The notes beneath the pieces were generated by a model, which was not told where the DNA came from, ran no database searches, and worked only from the letters and a program-made list of their open reading frames with translations. This document shows, piece after piece, positions 23,390 through 35,470 of a stretch of DNA of 64,000 nt (the first letter of the stretch is position 1; each line of letters starts with the position of its first letter). Source of the stretch: Lineolata rhizophorae (Eukaryota > Ascomycota > Dothideomycetes > Lineolatales > Lineolataceae). Location of the stretch: assembly GCA_010093515.1 (NCBI GenBank), contig MU001674.1:420246-484245 (forward strand). Direction: 5' to 3'. The position numbers and the translations under genes were made by a program.

Positions 23390-25400
23390 ATGGCTCCCAC
23401 TGCTATTCCCGCGAACGGCTACCCTGCGGACTCTAGAGACACTGCCGACGTGATCAGGCCAGTTAAGAGACTCAAGACCCACCGCCACCCTGAAGACTCG
23501 GATGTTGCTCACTCGGTGGCGATTCCGAGTCACCCGCTGGGCCTGAAACCTTCGGGCAATGCCTACACGGCTACGGCGAACGCTAAGGATTACGCAGGAT
23601 CTTTTGGAAGGTTACCGGACGACCTTTTGGTTCAAATACTCGAGTACATGAATGCTCCTGAGTTAGTCCAGCTGGGAACAACATGTAAAGCACTTTATGC
23701 CTTCACTAGAGCCGAGGAGCTCTGGAAGTCATTATGCGTAGAGTATGTATTTCTCGTCTTGTGTATCCGTGCGTCAGTGTTTCGACAGCAATTCGACATC
23801 AGTGGACGTCTTAAACGTTCTAAGATGTTAGCTATGCACATAGCAAATATAGATTTTTCAGAACCGGCGTGTTGAAGAGCATCGAACAGTGTCGCGAACT
23901 TTTATTGTCTAGATTTTTCATAATTACTGCTCGTCTGCAGTTGAAATAATGCTTCTAACATGGACTGTCCTCGCCCCCCACTAGATCGCCACCAACCCAC
24001 CCCTTCCGCTGGCGCGGTACCTGGCGCCAGTCGTATCTCTCTCTCTCGCCTTCTCGTACCGCCGCTGTCCAATGCCCGACCGTCTTCTCTGACGCCCTCC
24101 ACCGCCCCTTCCACTGCGCTCATACGCCTCTCAACCCCTTCACCTCCTCTATCCCCCCGGCTAACGAGATCCCGCGCATCTCCGACCTCTCGGCAGCTGA
24201 CTACGAAGCTCGGTGGGCGTCGACGCCTTTCATTCTCACAGAGCCCGTCAAGGCCTGGCCGGCATATTGTGATGGCACGTTTGAAACAGATCGGTTGGTT
24301 GAGAGATGGAGCGACGTGGTGTTCAGGGCCGAGGCGGTGGAATGGAAGCTAAAGATATACGTCGAGTATATGCGCAACCAGGAGGACGAGAGTCCTGTGT
24401 ACTTGTTCGATCGAGGATTTGTAGAGAAGATGGGGATAGAGGTGGGGAAACAGGATGGTAACAGAGTAAAGGGTGAGGAAGATACGCACAACAAGGACAG
24501 AAAGAGGATCGAGGGCGAGGGCGAGGTGAACAATGGCATGGAGCAAAAGGAAGAGCCGGTGTATTGGCCTCCAGAGTGCTTTGGCGAAGACTTGTTTGCC
24601 GTGCTGGGTGAGCAGAGGCCCGATTGCAGGTGGCTCATCGTCGGGCCCGAACGCAGCGGCAGTTCTTTCCACAAGGACCCCAACGGGACGAGGTGCGTAC
24701 CAGGAACGACGGAATCAGATCGGCGGCAACCAAATTGCGCCTGGCCCTTCGTTCCTCAACCGCCCAGCCTCCAGCCATGGCAATGTCCCAACTGCTAACG
24801 CGACTCTCCCCCCCGTCCCGCAGTGCCTGGAACGCCGTCATCGCCGGCTCCAAATACTGGCTGATGTTCCCGCCCTCGACGCCCTCCCCGCCACCGGGCA
24901 TCATCCTCTCCCCCGACTCCTCCGAAATCACCTCGCCGCTCAGCATTCCGGAGTACCTCCTCTCCTTCCACGCGCTCGCGCGCGCAACGCCCGGCTGCCG
25001 CGAGGGCGTCTGCGCTGCCGGCGAGGTCCTGCACGTCCCAGCCGGCTGGTTCCACCTGGTGCTGAACCTCGAGGAGAGCGTGGCCGTGACGCAGAATTTC
25101 GTGCCCAGGCGCAAACTAGGCGAGGTGCTGCGCTTTTTGAAGGAAAAGCCTGATCAAGTTAGCGGGTTCAGGGACGAGGTGGAGGATGCGTTTGGGTTGT
25201 TTGTGGAGCGGTTGAGGGAAAGCGGGCGCGGGGAGGTGCTTGAGGAGGGGTTGAGGGAGATGAAGAGTTTGGAGGCGAAGGAGAAGTGGGCGGGAAGAAG
25301 CGGGAAGTGGGAGGAATTGGTTCGGGGAGGGAAAGAGGAAGGAGAGAAAGATGGAGCGGGGTTTACTTTTGGGTTTGGCAGTGATGAGGATGATGAGTGA
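23390..25400 (+). CDS. F-box and JmjC domain protein (2-oxoglutarate oxygenase)
   Basis: Exons are 23390-23742, 23985-24692 and 24824-25400; introns are 242 and 131 bases; the product is 545 residues. The F-box (FGRLPDDLLVQILEYMNAPEL) spans about residues 69-110. After the first splice the conserved FRWRGTWRQSYLSL and HRPFHCAHTPLNPF blocks appear. The JmjC core has the Fe(II) ligands in FHKDP and a distal His in GWFHLVLN, plus GSKYWLMFPP. The fold and ligands indicate a JMJD6-like hydroxylase or demethylase, possibly joined to an SCF ubiquitin ligase through the F-box. The tail is acidic. The substrate is unknown. The frame is recovered only by splicing: the FRWRG region is masked by stops in neighbouring frames. 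Confidence 0.9.
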
Positions 25401-25857
25401 CAAGACGGAGCATCATACGACCTGATCAAGTCTTGAGACAATAATTCTTCAGTCATTGATTTTGTGATACCCAAGAGCATGGCCTCGCCTAGATGGCTCC
25501 CACAATTGCCAAATGAGTAGCTAGTCCAGAAAATCCGCTGCATGCAGTCGAGTAGCCCCTCTCTACCGGCTCTATGGTTGATGATGCTCCGGGAAATCCA
25601 ACCAAGCCTTTGCCTTGTACAACGCCCGTTTGCAAAACGCAACCAACAGCGGGGCTGATGAGCTCTTCCCCCGCCCACCCGCCATGGAGCCCCAATAAAA
25701 CGGGTCAACAAGCACCCAAAATGCAATCCACAACGCCACAAAATAACGTAGCGAAGACAAAGTAGGGAAAAGGAGAATAAAAAGGGGAAAAGCGACTCCA
25801 CATCCAAGGTCTCTTAAAAATGACACCAGGCTGACACCCTTGCAGAATAGGCAATCC
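25401..25857. other. Intergenic between convergent JmjC and TVP38-like genes
   Basis: These are 457 bases of converging 3' flanks. No gene is seen. Confidence 0.7.
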
Positions 25858-27127
25858 TTACTTTCTCTCCTCCGCTCTTTCGACGTCATAATCGTCGTCC
25901 CCATCTCCTGCATCAAAAACATTCCTCACGGGATCCGCATCCGCATCGTCCTCGAAGTCATCCCTATACACGCCATCGTCCGGATAAGCGTCCTGCAAGC
26001 TGATATCGTCGTCGTCCTCCCTCAGCAGCTCGGCGGCCTCGAGCGCGTCCGGATCGTCGGCGTACTCGCGCACGAGGTCGCCCTCGGTGGCGTGGACGAC
26101 GGCGTCGCGCTCGGCGGCCTCGAGCTCGCGGGCGCGCTTCTTGGTCTGGCGGTAGATGACCCAGCCGGTGACGATGCCGGCGAGGCCGCTAATGACGATG
26201 GATGCGTACGAGAGGGCCTTCGTGCGCGCGTCCATGGCGCCGTGGGCCTCGCCGATCTGGCCCATCTTGGCACCGACGAAGATGTGCAGCATCAGCTTGG
26301 GCGAGGCGAGGGCGGTAGCGACGGCGAAGGAGAGCGGGTGTACCGTCGGAAAGGTGGCGATGGCGCCGTTGGAGAGCGAGTATGGGAGCGGGCAGAGCCG
26401 GATCATGACGAGGAGCTTGAGGCCGTCGTGCTTGAGGGTTAGGGAGAGCGCGGCAAAGCGCGGGTCGTGCGCGACGAGGCGGTGCACGTAGGGCTTGAGG
26501 ATGGTGCGGGAGAGGAGGAAGCCGCAGGTGCTGCCGACGATGGTGGCCGACGCGGCGATAAACCAACTACATTGGACGTCAGTAAAATGGTTCACGGGCA
26601 CTGATTGCGATTCCAAAAGTGGGCAATCGAGGGTTTTGAACATACCCGTTCGGAAACCCATACACGAATCCCGCAATTGTGAGCAAGCTCGAGTACCCGA
26701 TCAGCGGCGGGAAGCTCACGACGAAGATGAGACTCCACAGGATCAACCAGCCGGCCCGGATGTTCCTCCACTTCTGCGCCACCGGGGCTAGCATGCCGAA
26801 GATGCGTTCATTGTATATCAGGAACAAGATGCCCAGCACAATGGTGACGACGCCAACCACGACCGACAGCGCGCGCTGCCACGGCGTCAGCCGCTCGTAG
26901 GTCCGCAGCGCGTGCCGCGAGAAGCGTGAGTAGGAGCGCAGCACCCGCGCCTTGAGCGAGGCCCGCCGGCCGTGGAGCGACGTCGGCCGCGCGCTGTTGA
27001 GCGAGCGCCGGCTGTTGAACGAGTGTCGTGGCCAGCCGGGGGGACTGATTGGGGACGCAGGAGCAGGCGACTCGTCGACGGGCATGGCCAGCACCCGCGC
27101 GGCCGCGTCTTCGGTCGCTGGCGCCAT
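25858..27127 (-). CDS. TVP38: TVP38/TMEM64-family Golgi membrane protein
   Basis: Exon 1 is 27127-26646 and exon 2 is 26566-25858, with a 79-base intron; the product is 396 residues. A basic, Ser/Arg-rich cytosolic N-terminus is followed by a membrane helix (VVVGVVTIVLGILFLIYN), the SNARE-associated (DedA/VTT) core with [23 protein letters not shown] across the splice, re-entrant and transmembrane segments to about residue 300, and a strongly acidic C-terminal tail. The segment RLCPLPYSLSNG is a VTT hallmark. Tvp38 proteins reside in Golgi membranes and VTT relatives act as lipid scramblases. The start MAPATED is chosen because upstream sequence is low-complexity. Confidence 0.9.
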
Positions 27128-29234
27128 ACTAGGGCCGGGGGAGGAGGTGGAGGAGAGGGAGGAGAGGCGCAATGGTAGGTATGTAGTGTACGCAGTAAGT
27201 ATGTGGTGGTTTGGTGCAACAGCCAAGGGATGCTTCTCAGGTACCGTGGGAGGTGGTACCTGGACGAGTGAGGCTGACGGGGCTGCCGTCCGCTTCCGGC
27301 CGCGCGCGGATCGAGGCGGGAACAAGGGCCCGGGCGGGCCGGGAACAGCAGAAGGTGCAGCGAGCCTGCGGCGCGAGCTACCAGGAGTCTCCGAAGGTTA
27401 TTGCAGCAATCGAGCCATCCCGAGCGGCGACAAGCAGGAACAAAGCGTCTGGAGCGCTGCTGAGCGACGAGGAACGCCGAAACGCGGCTCACGTAATACG
27501 TCATGGATGAGGTGGCAGGCATCGCGGGCGCGGCCGGGTGGCGCGGCGGGCGGCGGGGCGGCGGCTCGCGACGCATCGACGGTCCGGCCGGTGTCTGGGG
27601 CCCTGGGCACTGCGTACGTAGCACGGAGTAGTGTATGGGTACTCACGGTAGGTGTGTCGCAAGCATCTGTAGGTGCAGTACAGGGCAGTGACACTCGCGG
27701 AACCCCGTGTACGTAGATGCGTGCGGCACGGTCGACGTTTGTGACTGGAATGCGCAGGTCGGGTTCCTTGAGACCTGAGGTCGACTTTCGCTGTCTGCGG
27801 CTACTGAATCTTCGGCTCGCCAGGTGCGTGGAAAAGACTGAGTCTCCGAAAAAATGGCATGCAAAATGGTCCTGCGAAGCCGTTGCGACGAGCCCAGCAA
27901 CTCGGTACTCATCGAGCGCTCCTTGCTGCCACGATCTACTCGGGTGCTGCACGACCTATTCGCTTTCTCCCTGCGTCATCCAAAAGCCTATCAATGCCCC
28001 GAAGGCAGCGACTGGCTCTACTATGTGCGGACAAAAGAGATATTTGCGGACGCCGACGTGACTGGGGCCGGACAATAATATACTTAGTGCAGCGGGTAGT
28101 ACTAAGTACGGAGTTATGAAGTGCGTGGCTGGCTTATCGGAGCTGAAACGAGCGGGCCGCGGCCCCGGTGGACGAGGGTGGCCGGGTCCCCGTGAATTCT
28201 GGGTGTGCAGAGAGGCTCGATAGGACACGGCGAGTGTGATGGAGGAAGTGCTACTGTTCGTCTCGGAGATGGCACAGAAGGGTCTCGATAGGAGGAGTGA
28301 GCAGCAGCGCACCCTCTCCCTATCTCGCAACACATGCGACTACTTTGCGTCTATCAGCCCGGTTTCCGGTAAGGCCGGTGCACAGCGCCTTTTCCGTGGC
28401 CGTCTCCACGCCTGCGCAGTAGCGCTGCTCCGTGCATGCCCACACCGGTCCGTCGCTGATGGTCTTCTCGGGGCTCAAGTCCCACGAATTTGGCAACGCT
28501 GCAGGCGAACGGGGGCGGTGCGAACTGCCCAAGCACTCTCCAGGAAGCTTCCAGGCGTCGCCTCCAATTTCGCGCCCTTTTGCACCTTGCTGCGCCATCC
28601 CTGCACCACACCGACCGCCGACCGGGCAGGCACACCAGGCGCACGCGCTTCACCAGTCTACAACCACGCACGCCCCGGACGGCCAGTCGCCTCCATTCAG
28701 CCTTGGCCGCCTTCTTGTCCCTCCCGCCTGCGGCTGCCCGCTGCAAACCCTCCTGTGCTGCCGCTTTCCGTCGGCGATGCCTTCTGCAGCTATCTTAGCC
28801 ATGCGCAGCAGCAGCGTCCGCGACCGTCACCCGCATCAGTCGTCAGCGTCCTAGTTTCCTTTTGCTAGCCCAGCTTCGCCGGGGGCGGCGCGCCCCCCGT
28901 CCTCTCGCATCCGACCCCCCCTTCCCTCCTACCTCACCCCCCTCCACGCCTACCTACGCGACGACCTAGCGGCCCCCTTCACACGCGGGCACCTACTTCC
29001 CCACAAACCTCCCTAGTCTTAGCAACAGCATCGCTACGAACTTCCGGATTCTGCTTCTCAACATCGCCTTCCGGAGCCGCTAAACGGCGGCTGCTGTATC
29101 GTTCCAGTCCTTACCCGCGGTACCTTGACTCCGATCCGTCATCTTCCAGCTCTGAACTCGCTCCTCCTGCATGTTCGGCTAGCCCGGGACTTCAGTCTTC
29201 TCTATCTACACGACCCGGACTTTCGCGCCTGACA
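27128..29234. other. Long GC-rich divergent intergenic region
   Basis: About 2.1 kb separates the TVP38-like and CCCH/SMR starts. It is GC-rich with several 100-250 codon open frames on both strands, expected by chance at this composition and lacking any domain. From about 28,900 to 29,230 the sequence is pyrimidine-rich and probably the long 5' leader of the CCCH/SMR gene. Confidence 0.55.
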
Positions 29235-31792
29235 ATGGTCTCCGACGACATCTACGAGCTCTGCCTGCCGGTGCTCAATGACGACTCGCTGGACGAGGAC
29301 GAGAAGACGGAGAAGCTCGAGGAGCTGCTACGGAAAGAGACTGGTCTCACGGGCAAGTCGCTCGAGAATGCCGTCCTAGATGCACTGTGGCGTTCCCACG
29401 ACTCCGGAACGTCTGCCACGTCTCCGCCGCCCTCCAGACATACTGTCATCCGAAGATCTTCGCCTGCTCCTTGGCAAGTTGGACGAGCTCCCACGCCCTC
29501 CCAGCCGTCTCCGCGCATGGTAAACCCTCCGCCGGGTTTCGGAGTTGCCCCCCCGGGCTTCAACAGAGCAAAGTCCTCGACCGCCTCGCCCTTTTCCTCT
29601 CCGCGACCTTCTCCTCGACTGGGCCTAGCCACGCCCCACATCCCACACAGCCCGAATTTAGATGCGTACCCTGTTAAGGATCACCCGAGCCCCGCGCCCG
29701 ATATATACGGTGATCTCGGCAGCGAGAATGTGGAGTGGCTAGTCGGTGATGAGGTGGCGAGCGTCTCATCGTCTTTCACCGGGGAGGGCGCGCTCAACGG
29801 TGCGGCTGCCGAATGGGTTCAGCCTATCAACGTGGACATGAGCCCGTACGACATGCTCCGTTCTATTCTAAGAGATGACCGCTCTGACCAGGAACTTGAG
29901 AAAGCTCTGGAGGGCAACAATTACGACCTCAGCGCTACTCTCGTCAACCTCATGGAGGCACAAATTGCAGAGCAAAGGTCGATGATGACGGAGCCGGAAC
30001 GAACTCTGCTTATTGGCAAATCAATGTCCCCCAACTTCCGGCCGGCCACTCCTCTGAGCCAGAAAAGCACCGTGATCTGCAAATATTGGTTGGCGAGCGG
30101 GAACTGCGCTCGTGCTGATTGCCGATTCAGCCATGATACGAGCAAAACAATGTGCAAGTAAGTGTTATCGTACCAGTTCTCGTTCACCCCCTTCACCCCC
30201 CCGGAATAGATGGATATATGGATATTGTGTCTAATTACAATGTAGGTACTGGATGATGGGCAACTGCCTCGCGGGCGAGACGTGCGTCTTTTCGCACGAC
30301 CCATCGGCCCTCATGGCTCGTATGATCCTCGAATCTGGTGCTTCCACGCCGCCCACGCAGACCGTACAGCCAAACTTCCAAGACTACGACTCGTTCCCTT
30401 CGCTGCAACCTAGTGGCTCGCACTCGTCCTCCATGCTCGGTGGCGGGCCGGGCCAATTCGATCCTGCCCTCCTCGACCAAATGTTCTCCAACCAAGGTGC
30501 CATTCCGACACCACCTCCCGGCCTTAGCCCCGCAGCTGCCTTTGTGCCCCATGCCGCCGGCGGTGGTAGCCGGTCCCACTCGCGCCCGACGAGCCGCCAT
30601 GCGTCGCGCGCGCCGACGCCTAGCTTCGCCGGCGTCAACGACGACGAGGCCTTCCCGTCGCTCGGCGCCGCCGCTGCCACCGCCTCGGGGGCAGGCGGCA
30701 AGCCCGGCAAGAAACACCACGGCAAGCGCGGCGGCCACGGCCACGGCGGCCACGGCCCTCACCATCACAAGGAGAGCCCGGCGCCGAGCTCGCTCGCGGA
30801 CCTAGTGCGCATGAGTCCGAGCCCCAGCCCCGCGCAGCAGCACGCGCAAATCGCGCGGGGGAAAGGCGGCAAGGCGGGCTCGCGGAACTCGGGCGGCGCC
30901 GGCGGGAACATGCGGGAGAATAGCGACGCGGCGAGGGCGATCCCGGCGCCCGAGCATATCCCCTGGCTGGAAACTGGGGATGCGACCAACAAGGCGTATT
31001 TGAAGGCGAGGCAGGAGGCGTTTAAGCATGGCGGGCTGAGGAATAAGTTTTTACAGAGGTGAGTCAACGTTGGGCCGATTACTGGCATATTTGGACACTG
31101 CGACGTTCTAACTGGCTGGGCCAGTGCCGCGCAAGCGTGGAACCGCAACGACTCGCGCGCCGCGAAGGCGCTCAGTTTGCGCGGCCAGAGTGAGAACAAC
31201 CTCATGCGCGAAGCCCATCGCGAGGCCGCCCGCCATCTCTACGAGGAACGCAACAAGGAGAACGGGCCCAATGCACGCGAGCTCTACGTGGACCTACATG
31301 GTAAGCATCTGCTTCTCCTCTAGAAGGGCGACATCTCAACAGTCCAATCTCGCTCACCTGTCCCACCCAATAGGCCTCCACCCCGAAGAAGCCGTCTCGT
31401 ACCTCGAAGACGTCCTCCTGAAGCACCAGTCCTCGTCGCGCCCGCTCTACGCCATCACCGGCACGGGCCACCACTCCAAGAATGGCAAGGACAAGGTTGG
31501 CAAAGCCGTCCGCGCCTTCCTGAACGAGTGGCGCTACGCTTACCGCGAGTTCTCGGTGCCGGGCGACCGCGGCAACGTCGGCGGCATCCTCGGCGTCGAC
31601 CCCAGCTCCTGGGACCGCGGACTCGGTGAGCAACGAGCTGCGGCTGCCGCCGCCGCGGCGGCGGAGAGGGGCGCCGTCGAGGAAGAGAAGGGGGACGGCA
31701 AGATCAAGATAGTGAGGAGGGAGGACGTCGGACGAGAAACGACGGCGGCCGGAGCAGGTACGCCACCGAGAGCCCCGAAGAAGGGGTCATGA
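29235..31792 (+). CDS. CCCH zinc-finger and SMR-domain protein
   Basis: Exons are 29235-30157, 30246-31058, 31125-31300 and 31374-31792; the product is 776 residues. The acidic N-terminal helical region resembles a ubiquitin-binding (CUE/PWI-like) module. Two CCCH fingers follow: CKYWLASGNCARADCRFSH, and a second completed across intron 1 (CKYWMMGNCLAGETCVFSH). After a Gly/His-rich linker (HGKRGGHGHGGHG) there is a DUF1771-like helix and a C-terminal SMR domain (LYVDLHGLHPEEAV ... ITGTGHHSKNG). SMR domains are RNA endonucleases, and CUE/SMR proteins such as yeast Cue2 cleave mRNA at stalled ribosomes, so an mRNA surveillance role is reasonable but inferred. Confidence 0.9.
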
Positions 31793-32379
31793 CATTGCGT
31801 TTTGACCTTTGAAAGGCGACAGGCTCGTCGCGGCTTTTAGATAGATGAAATAGTAATTGATAAGGTGTAATTGAGACGAGAGAACTACAGAATTCTTACC
31901 TGTACAAATGTGTAGTGATGCGGTGACGCTCCCTTTGTGGTGGATGCTTTGTGATGAAATACAAGTGGTGATGGAGCTAGGATTCTGCTTACTGACAAGG
32001 GCTTTTCTTTTTGAGGCTCTGTAAAAGAGAATTAGAAGACTGATTCTAATATTAGTGGCTAGTCTATTGTGTTTTATACTTATATTCTTAACTGCCTCTA
32101 CAACTGCAGACTACACTGCTCCGTCAATATGCAGAGCTTGACTTCGGTCCGGCCGGGGGTTGCGTGGACCATAATTCCCGCCCGCGGATTGGCCGAGCAA
32201 GCGTCAGCAACCGGGTCCATCCCCTCCGACCCGGGACCTGAGCTCCGTCCAGATCCCACCTCTCACACACACGCACCTCATCGCCAACATCGTGACGCAA
32301 ACACGCCAGCGACAAAGCTCGCCGCATCCGCTCTCTCAAACAACTCGCCGCCGCGTGCCCTCCGCCCATTCAGCCCGCC
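31793..32379. other. Intergenic between CCCH/SMR and complex I-like genes
   Basis: These 587 bases hold the 3' flank of one gene and the promoter of the next, both on the + strand. No gene is seen. Confidence 0.65.
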
Positions 32380-33507
32380 ATGCAAGCGCTCAGCCGCAGC
32401 GCCGCTCCCCGCGCCGCGGCCCGCGCCGCGCGCTCGCGCGCCCGCCTCGCGCCTCCAGCTCAGCAGCACCAGCGGCGCCGCCTCGCCGGCGCCGCCGCCG
32501 GCGGGCCCGTGGCGCCGGACACGCCCGTCGAAGAGGCCGCGCGCGGCGAGGAGGAGCTCGACCTATCACCCGAGGTGCTGGCGCGGCTGGACGCGTTCCG
32601 GGAGAAGAGGATGGCGGCGCTGAGGAGTCAGGGTGCCGGGTGGAAGGACATGACGATGGAGGAACTAGAGGGGATTTTGGCGGAGGTGAAGGAGGTGGAG
32701 GCGAGGGAGAAAGGGGGGGCGGAGAAGGGAGAGGGTTTGGGGGTAAGTTGGTGTTTTTTTTTTCTTATTTGGTGGTTGGGTTTGAACGGTGTAGTTTGGT
32801 GGAAGAAATGGAGACGCATAATGAATGAAGTAATTGAGGGACTTGGAGCATCAATCGGACAGTCGGCACCCCCCTTTTTACTTTTCGTAGTATTCGTGCT
32901 AACCTACACTCTCTTCAAAATAGCTCGGCTTTTGGTTCGTGATTGCGGCCATTCCGACCGGTTACCTGCTCTACACGCTATCCCAGCCGGGCGCCGACGG
33001 CTCCAAGCCGTATTTGACGCGCCTAATCGAGAAGTACAGCATCGACAACGAGGTCTGGGCTAAGCGCAACGCGCTACACGAGGCCGCCATCGCTAAGGCC
33101 GCCGACGATCGAACCCTGTTCCTCAATTCCACGCCCGCAAAGGGCCGCGACTTGCACTTTCCGGAGTGAGTTTATTTGACCATTAGTTGTTATATTTTCT
33201 CTGTCTTTATTCAGGATACAGTCAAAGTATCAGCGGGAGCGACTGAATACGGTCCTTCAAGGGAGACAAGGTGAACGCTGACATAATCCGCAGAACGTTC
33301 AACGTTGGATCGCCGTACAATGTGCGGGCCGGCCATAGCAACATCAACCTCGATAAGGTAATCGCGCATTATAGGGAGAAGAATGACAAGGAGCAGGCGG
33401 AGAAGCTGCAGGGCTTGAAAGATGGTACGCTCAAGGCCCAAGTGCGGGCGAAGGAGGATGCAGAGTGGAGGGAACGGACGAACTTTTGGAATGCTTTCAC
33501 CAAATAG
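32380..33507 (+). CDS. Probable complex I accessory subunit (NUXM/17.8 kDa type)
   Basis: Exons are 32380-32742, 32924-33165 and 33294-33507; the product is 272 residues. The N-terminus is Arg/Ala-rich without acidic residues (MQALSRSAAPRAAARAARSR), typical of a mitochondrial presequence. One membrane helix (FWFVIAAIPTGYLLYTLS) is followed by the conserved PYLTRLIEKY, NALHEAA, DRTLFLNSTP and FPETFNVGSPYNVRAGH blocks. These resemble the fungal NADH:ubiquinone oxidoreductase 17.8 kDa/NUXM family, an inner-membrane accessory subunit. The exon-1 part is longer than I expect and is acidic and Glu-rich before the helix, so the start or first exon could differ. The family assignment is from memory of motif order. 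Confidence 0.65.
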
Positions 33508-34960
33508 AAGGCCTATTTACAAGCGATGGAACTTGTATTTCTTGTTCCTTTTCTATTCTTGTCTGCCAAGGCTGAAGTACGTGTCGAAAGGTATGGAGGT
33601 ATCTGTACATATCAAAGTCCATTATCCTACTATGAGTCTCTTGTGGTCATGTATGATCTTCATGCAATCACGAATTCGTTTCGCCAGCCAGCATTTCCCA
33701 GCTCCGACCATAGTTGTAACTGGGACGACCTAGACCTGCAACGCCGTCACGCGGCATTTGCGTTCGTCCCTCTGGGACAACCGTCTGTAATTTCACAGTG
33801 GACGCACCAACCTATTCAAAAATGTTTCCACCAATTGCACAAAAGGTGGGCCAAGAGATGGCATCTGTCAGGCAGAGATTGCATTCATATGACAAGGGTA
33901 CTGTGGTCGGTTGCACCAAAGTCCGCCGCTCGCCGCTCGTTTAGGTGAGGGCAAGCCGTCATACAATTGCAGGTCGGCGGTGTGGGATACCAACACAACA
34001 ATCAAACCTTATCTTAGCTTTAGTTGACTCAATCTTTTCCTCGAGCCATACAGATGTCTTGATTCTACTATTTTAGAGCCTGGCCCACTTTATTTCTCCT
34101 GTCTCTGACAAATGCTATCGTTTTTCCCACATTCGTTGGGGGCTGCAGCGGCGGAAAGCGAGCAATCCGACTTAAAACGTCATCGATGAAGAGAAAGCTA
34201 TCTAATGCCGAGTTCATTTGTTATCACTAATTGCCGTCTGTTGCTGCTTCTTAAGCCATAACAGGATCCTTTCGGCAGCAAAAGCTGGCAAGTTGAGTTG
34301 CTGACCGTAAGTTCTATTTGATAGACCAGACACCGAAACAGAAGGTCTCGAACCTCATAAACGTATCCCTGGTTCACTTCATGATGATTCTACCCATGAC
34401 TTGAAGGACGAGTTATCGTATGTAGAGATGCCAGCGGATGCCAAGTACGTATCTGCAGTAACGGCATCTAGAACCTCCCTGCAGCCTCCCCATTTCACTT
34501 TGGAATTACAGAACAAGTGATGCCACGGTAACTTATTCGTATATTCTGAAGATAAGGAAGGTCTGGAAAACCAAAGAAATCTTCTCACCTCCTCGAAACG
34601 CTAACAAACGCAGCCCTAGACTCAGCCTGAGCGGCCACTCTGGCGGTCAACAGGATCTAGAAAACGAAGCAAACAAAAGAAAAGTAACCGCCAACAACAG
34701 GCGAGAATAGCCCGCCCAGCTATCGCGGACAGAACAAAAATCGCGAAGCAAAATCTGCAACAAAGAGAGTAGAAAGAGAAAACGGACCGAAAACGCGGTC
34801 AGCCGTCTATTGCAGCAAGACAGATCCCATGATCACCCCCTACATCGCCAAGGGGCCACCTGCATTCCTCTGCTCTTTCCAACCCACCTATCACGGAGGA
34901 AGCGCCACTATCATCGGACCATCTCTTCCGATTCCGGTGGCACCAACCCCCTGCTTACTT
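33508..34960. other. Intergenic, no supported gene
   Basis: About 1.45 kb of 3' flanks between two convergent genes. A 140-codon open frame at 33526-33948 begins right after the preceding stop and shows no domain. Nothing else is recognisable. Confidence 0.6.
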
Positions 34961-35470
34961 TCAATCTTTCATGTTCATACCGTTGCCGCCCATGCCGAAC
35001 TTAGTGCGGTCGCCGAGACCGAGCCGCTCGTACTCGGCGCGGCGACGCGCCTCCTTCTCCTCGCGCTCGCGCTGCTTCTGGTACTCGGCCTCGGAGCCCG
35101 CGAGTTGCTCAGTTCCCTTGCTCTTGTGGTAAACCTTGGCGCGGACCTTGTCGAAGGCGGCCGAGAGCGGCGAGCGAGGACCGGACGCCGAGGACGAGGA
35201 TTGTCTGGCGCTGCAGAGAGAGAGGGGAAGGGCGTTAGATTGGAGAAGGATGCGAGGGAAAGGAGAGGTAGTGAGTGTGTTAGGGCAATGTGTGTTGAAT
35301 GAAAAGAGTAGGTAGCCGTACTGGGACTGCATTTGAATCTGCTGCTGGTTGGGATCGTGGCGCTCGTAAGGTGGCAACGTGGATGTCGAGGTCTCTTGCG
35401 AGATGCGGGACTCGTTGGCTTCACGCTCCTTGGAGGACTGGCGCTGTTGTTGCCCTGAGGGTGAAGACAT
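34961..35470 (-). CDS. Small hydrophilic protein of unknown function (132 residues)
   Basis: Exon 1 is 35470-35322 and exon 2 is 35210-34961, with intron 35211-35321 (GTACGG donor, GCAG acceptor). The N-terminus is Gln/Ser-rich and disordered (MSSPSGQQQRQSSKERE). The C-terminal half is charged and helical (AAFDKVRAKVYHKSKG, EREEKEARRRAEYERLGLG) and ends in a Gly/Met/Asn tail (KFGMGGNGMNMKD). The gene has no membrane segment and I do not recognise a named family. Exon joining is by phase. Reading on without splicing would give a longer protein of 169 residues with a less plausible middle. Confidence 0.6.
   Translation of the reverse strand: MSSPSGQQQRQSSKEREANESRISQETSTSTLPPYERHDPNQQQIQMQSQYGYLLFSFNTHCPNTLTTSPFPRILLQSNALPLSLCSARQSSSSASGPRSPLSAAFDKVRAKVYHKSKGTEQLAGSEAEYQKQREREEKEARRRAEYERLGLGDRTKFGMGGNGMNMKD

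Noticed and set aside
27398-28868. Several 130-210 codon open frames in the divergent TVP38-CCCH/SMR region
   Set aside because: They occur in several frames and on both strands, lack domains, and lie in probable promoter and 5' leader sequence.
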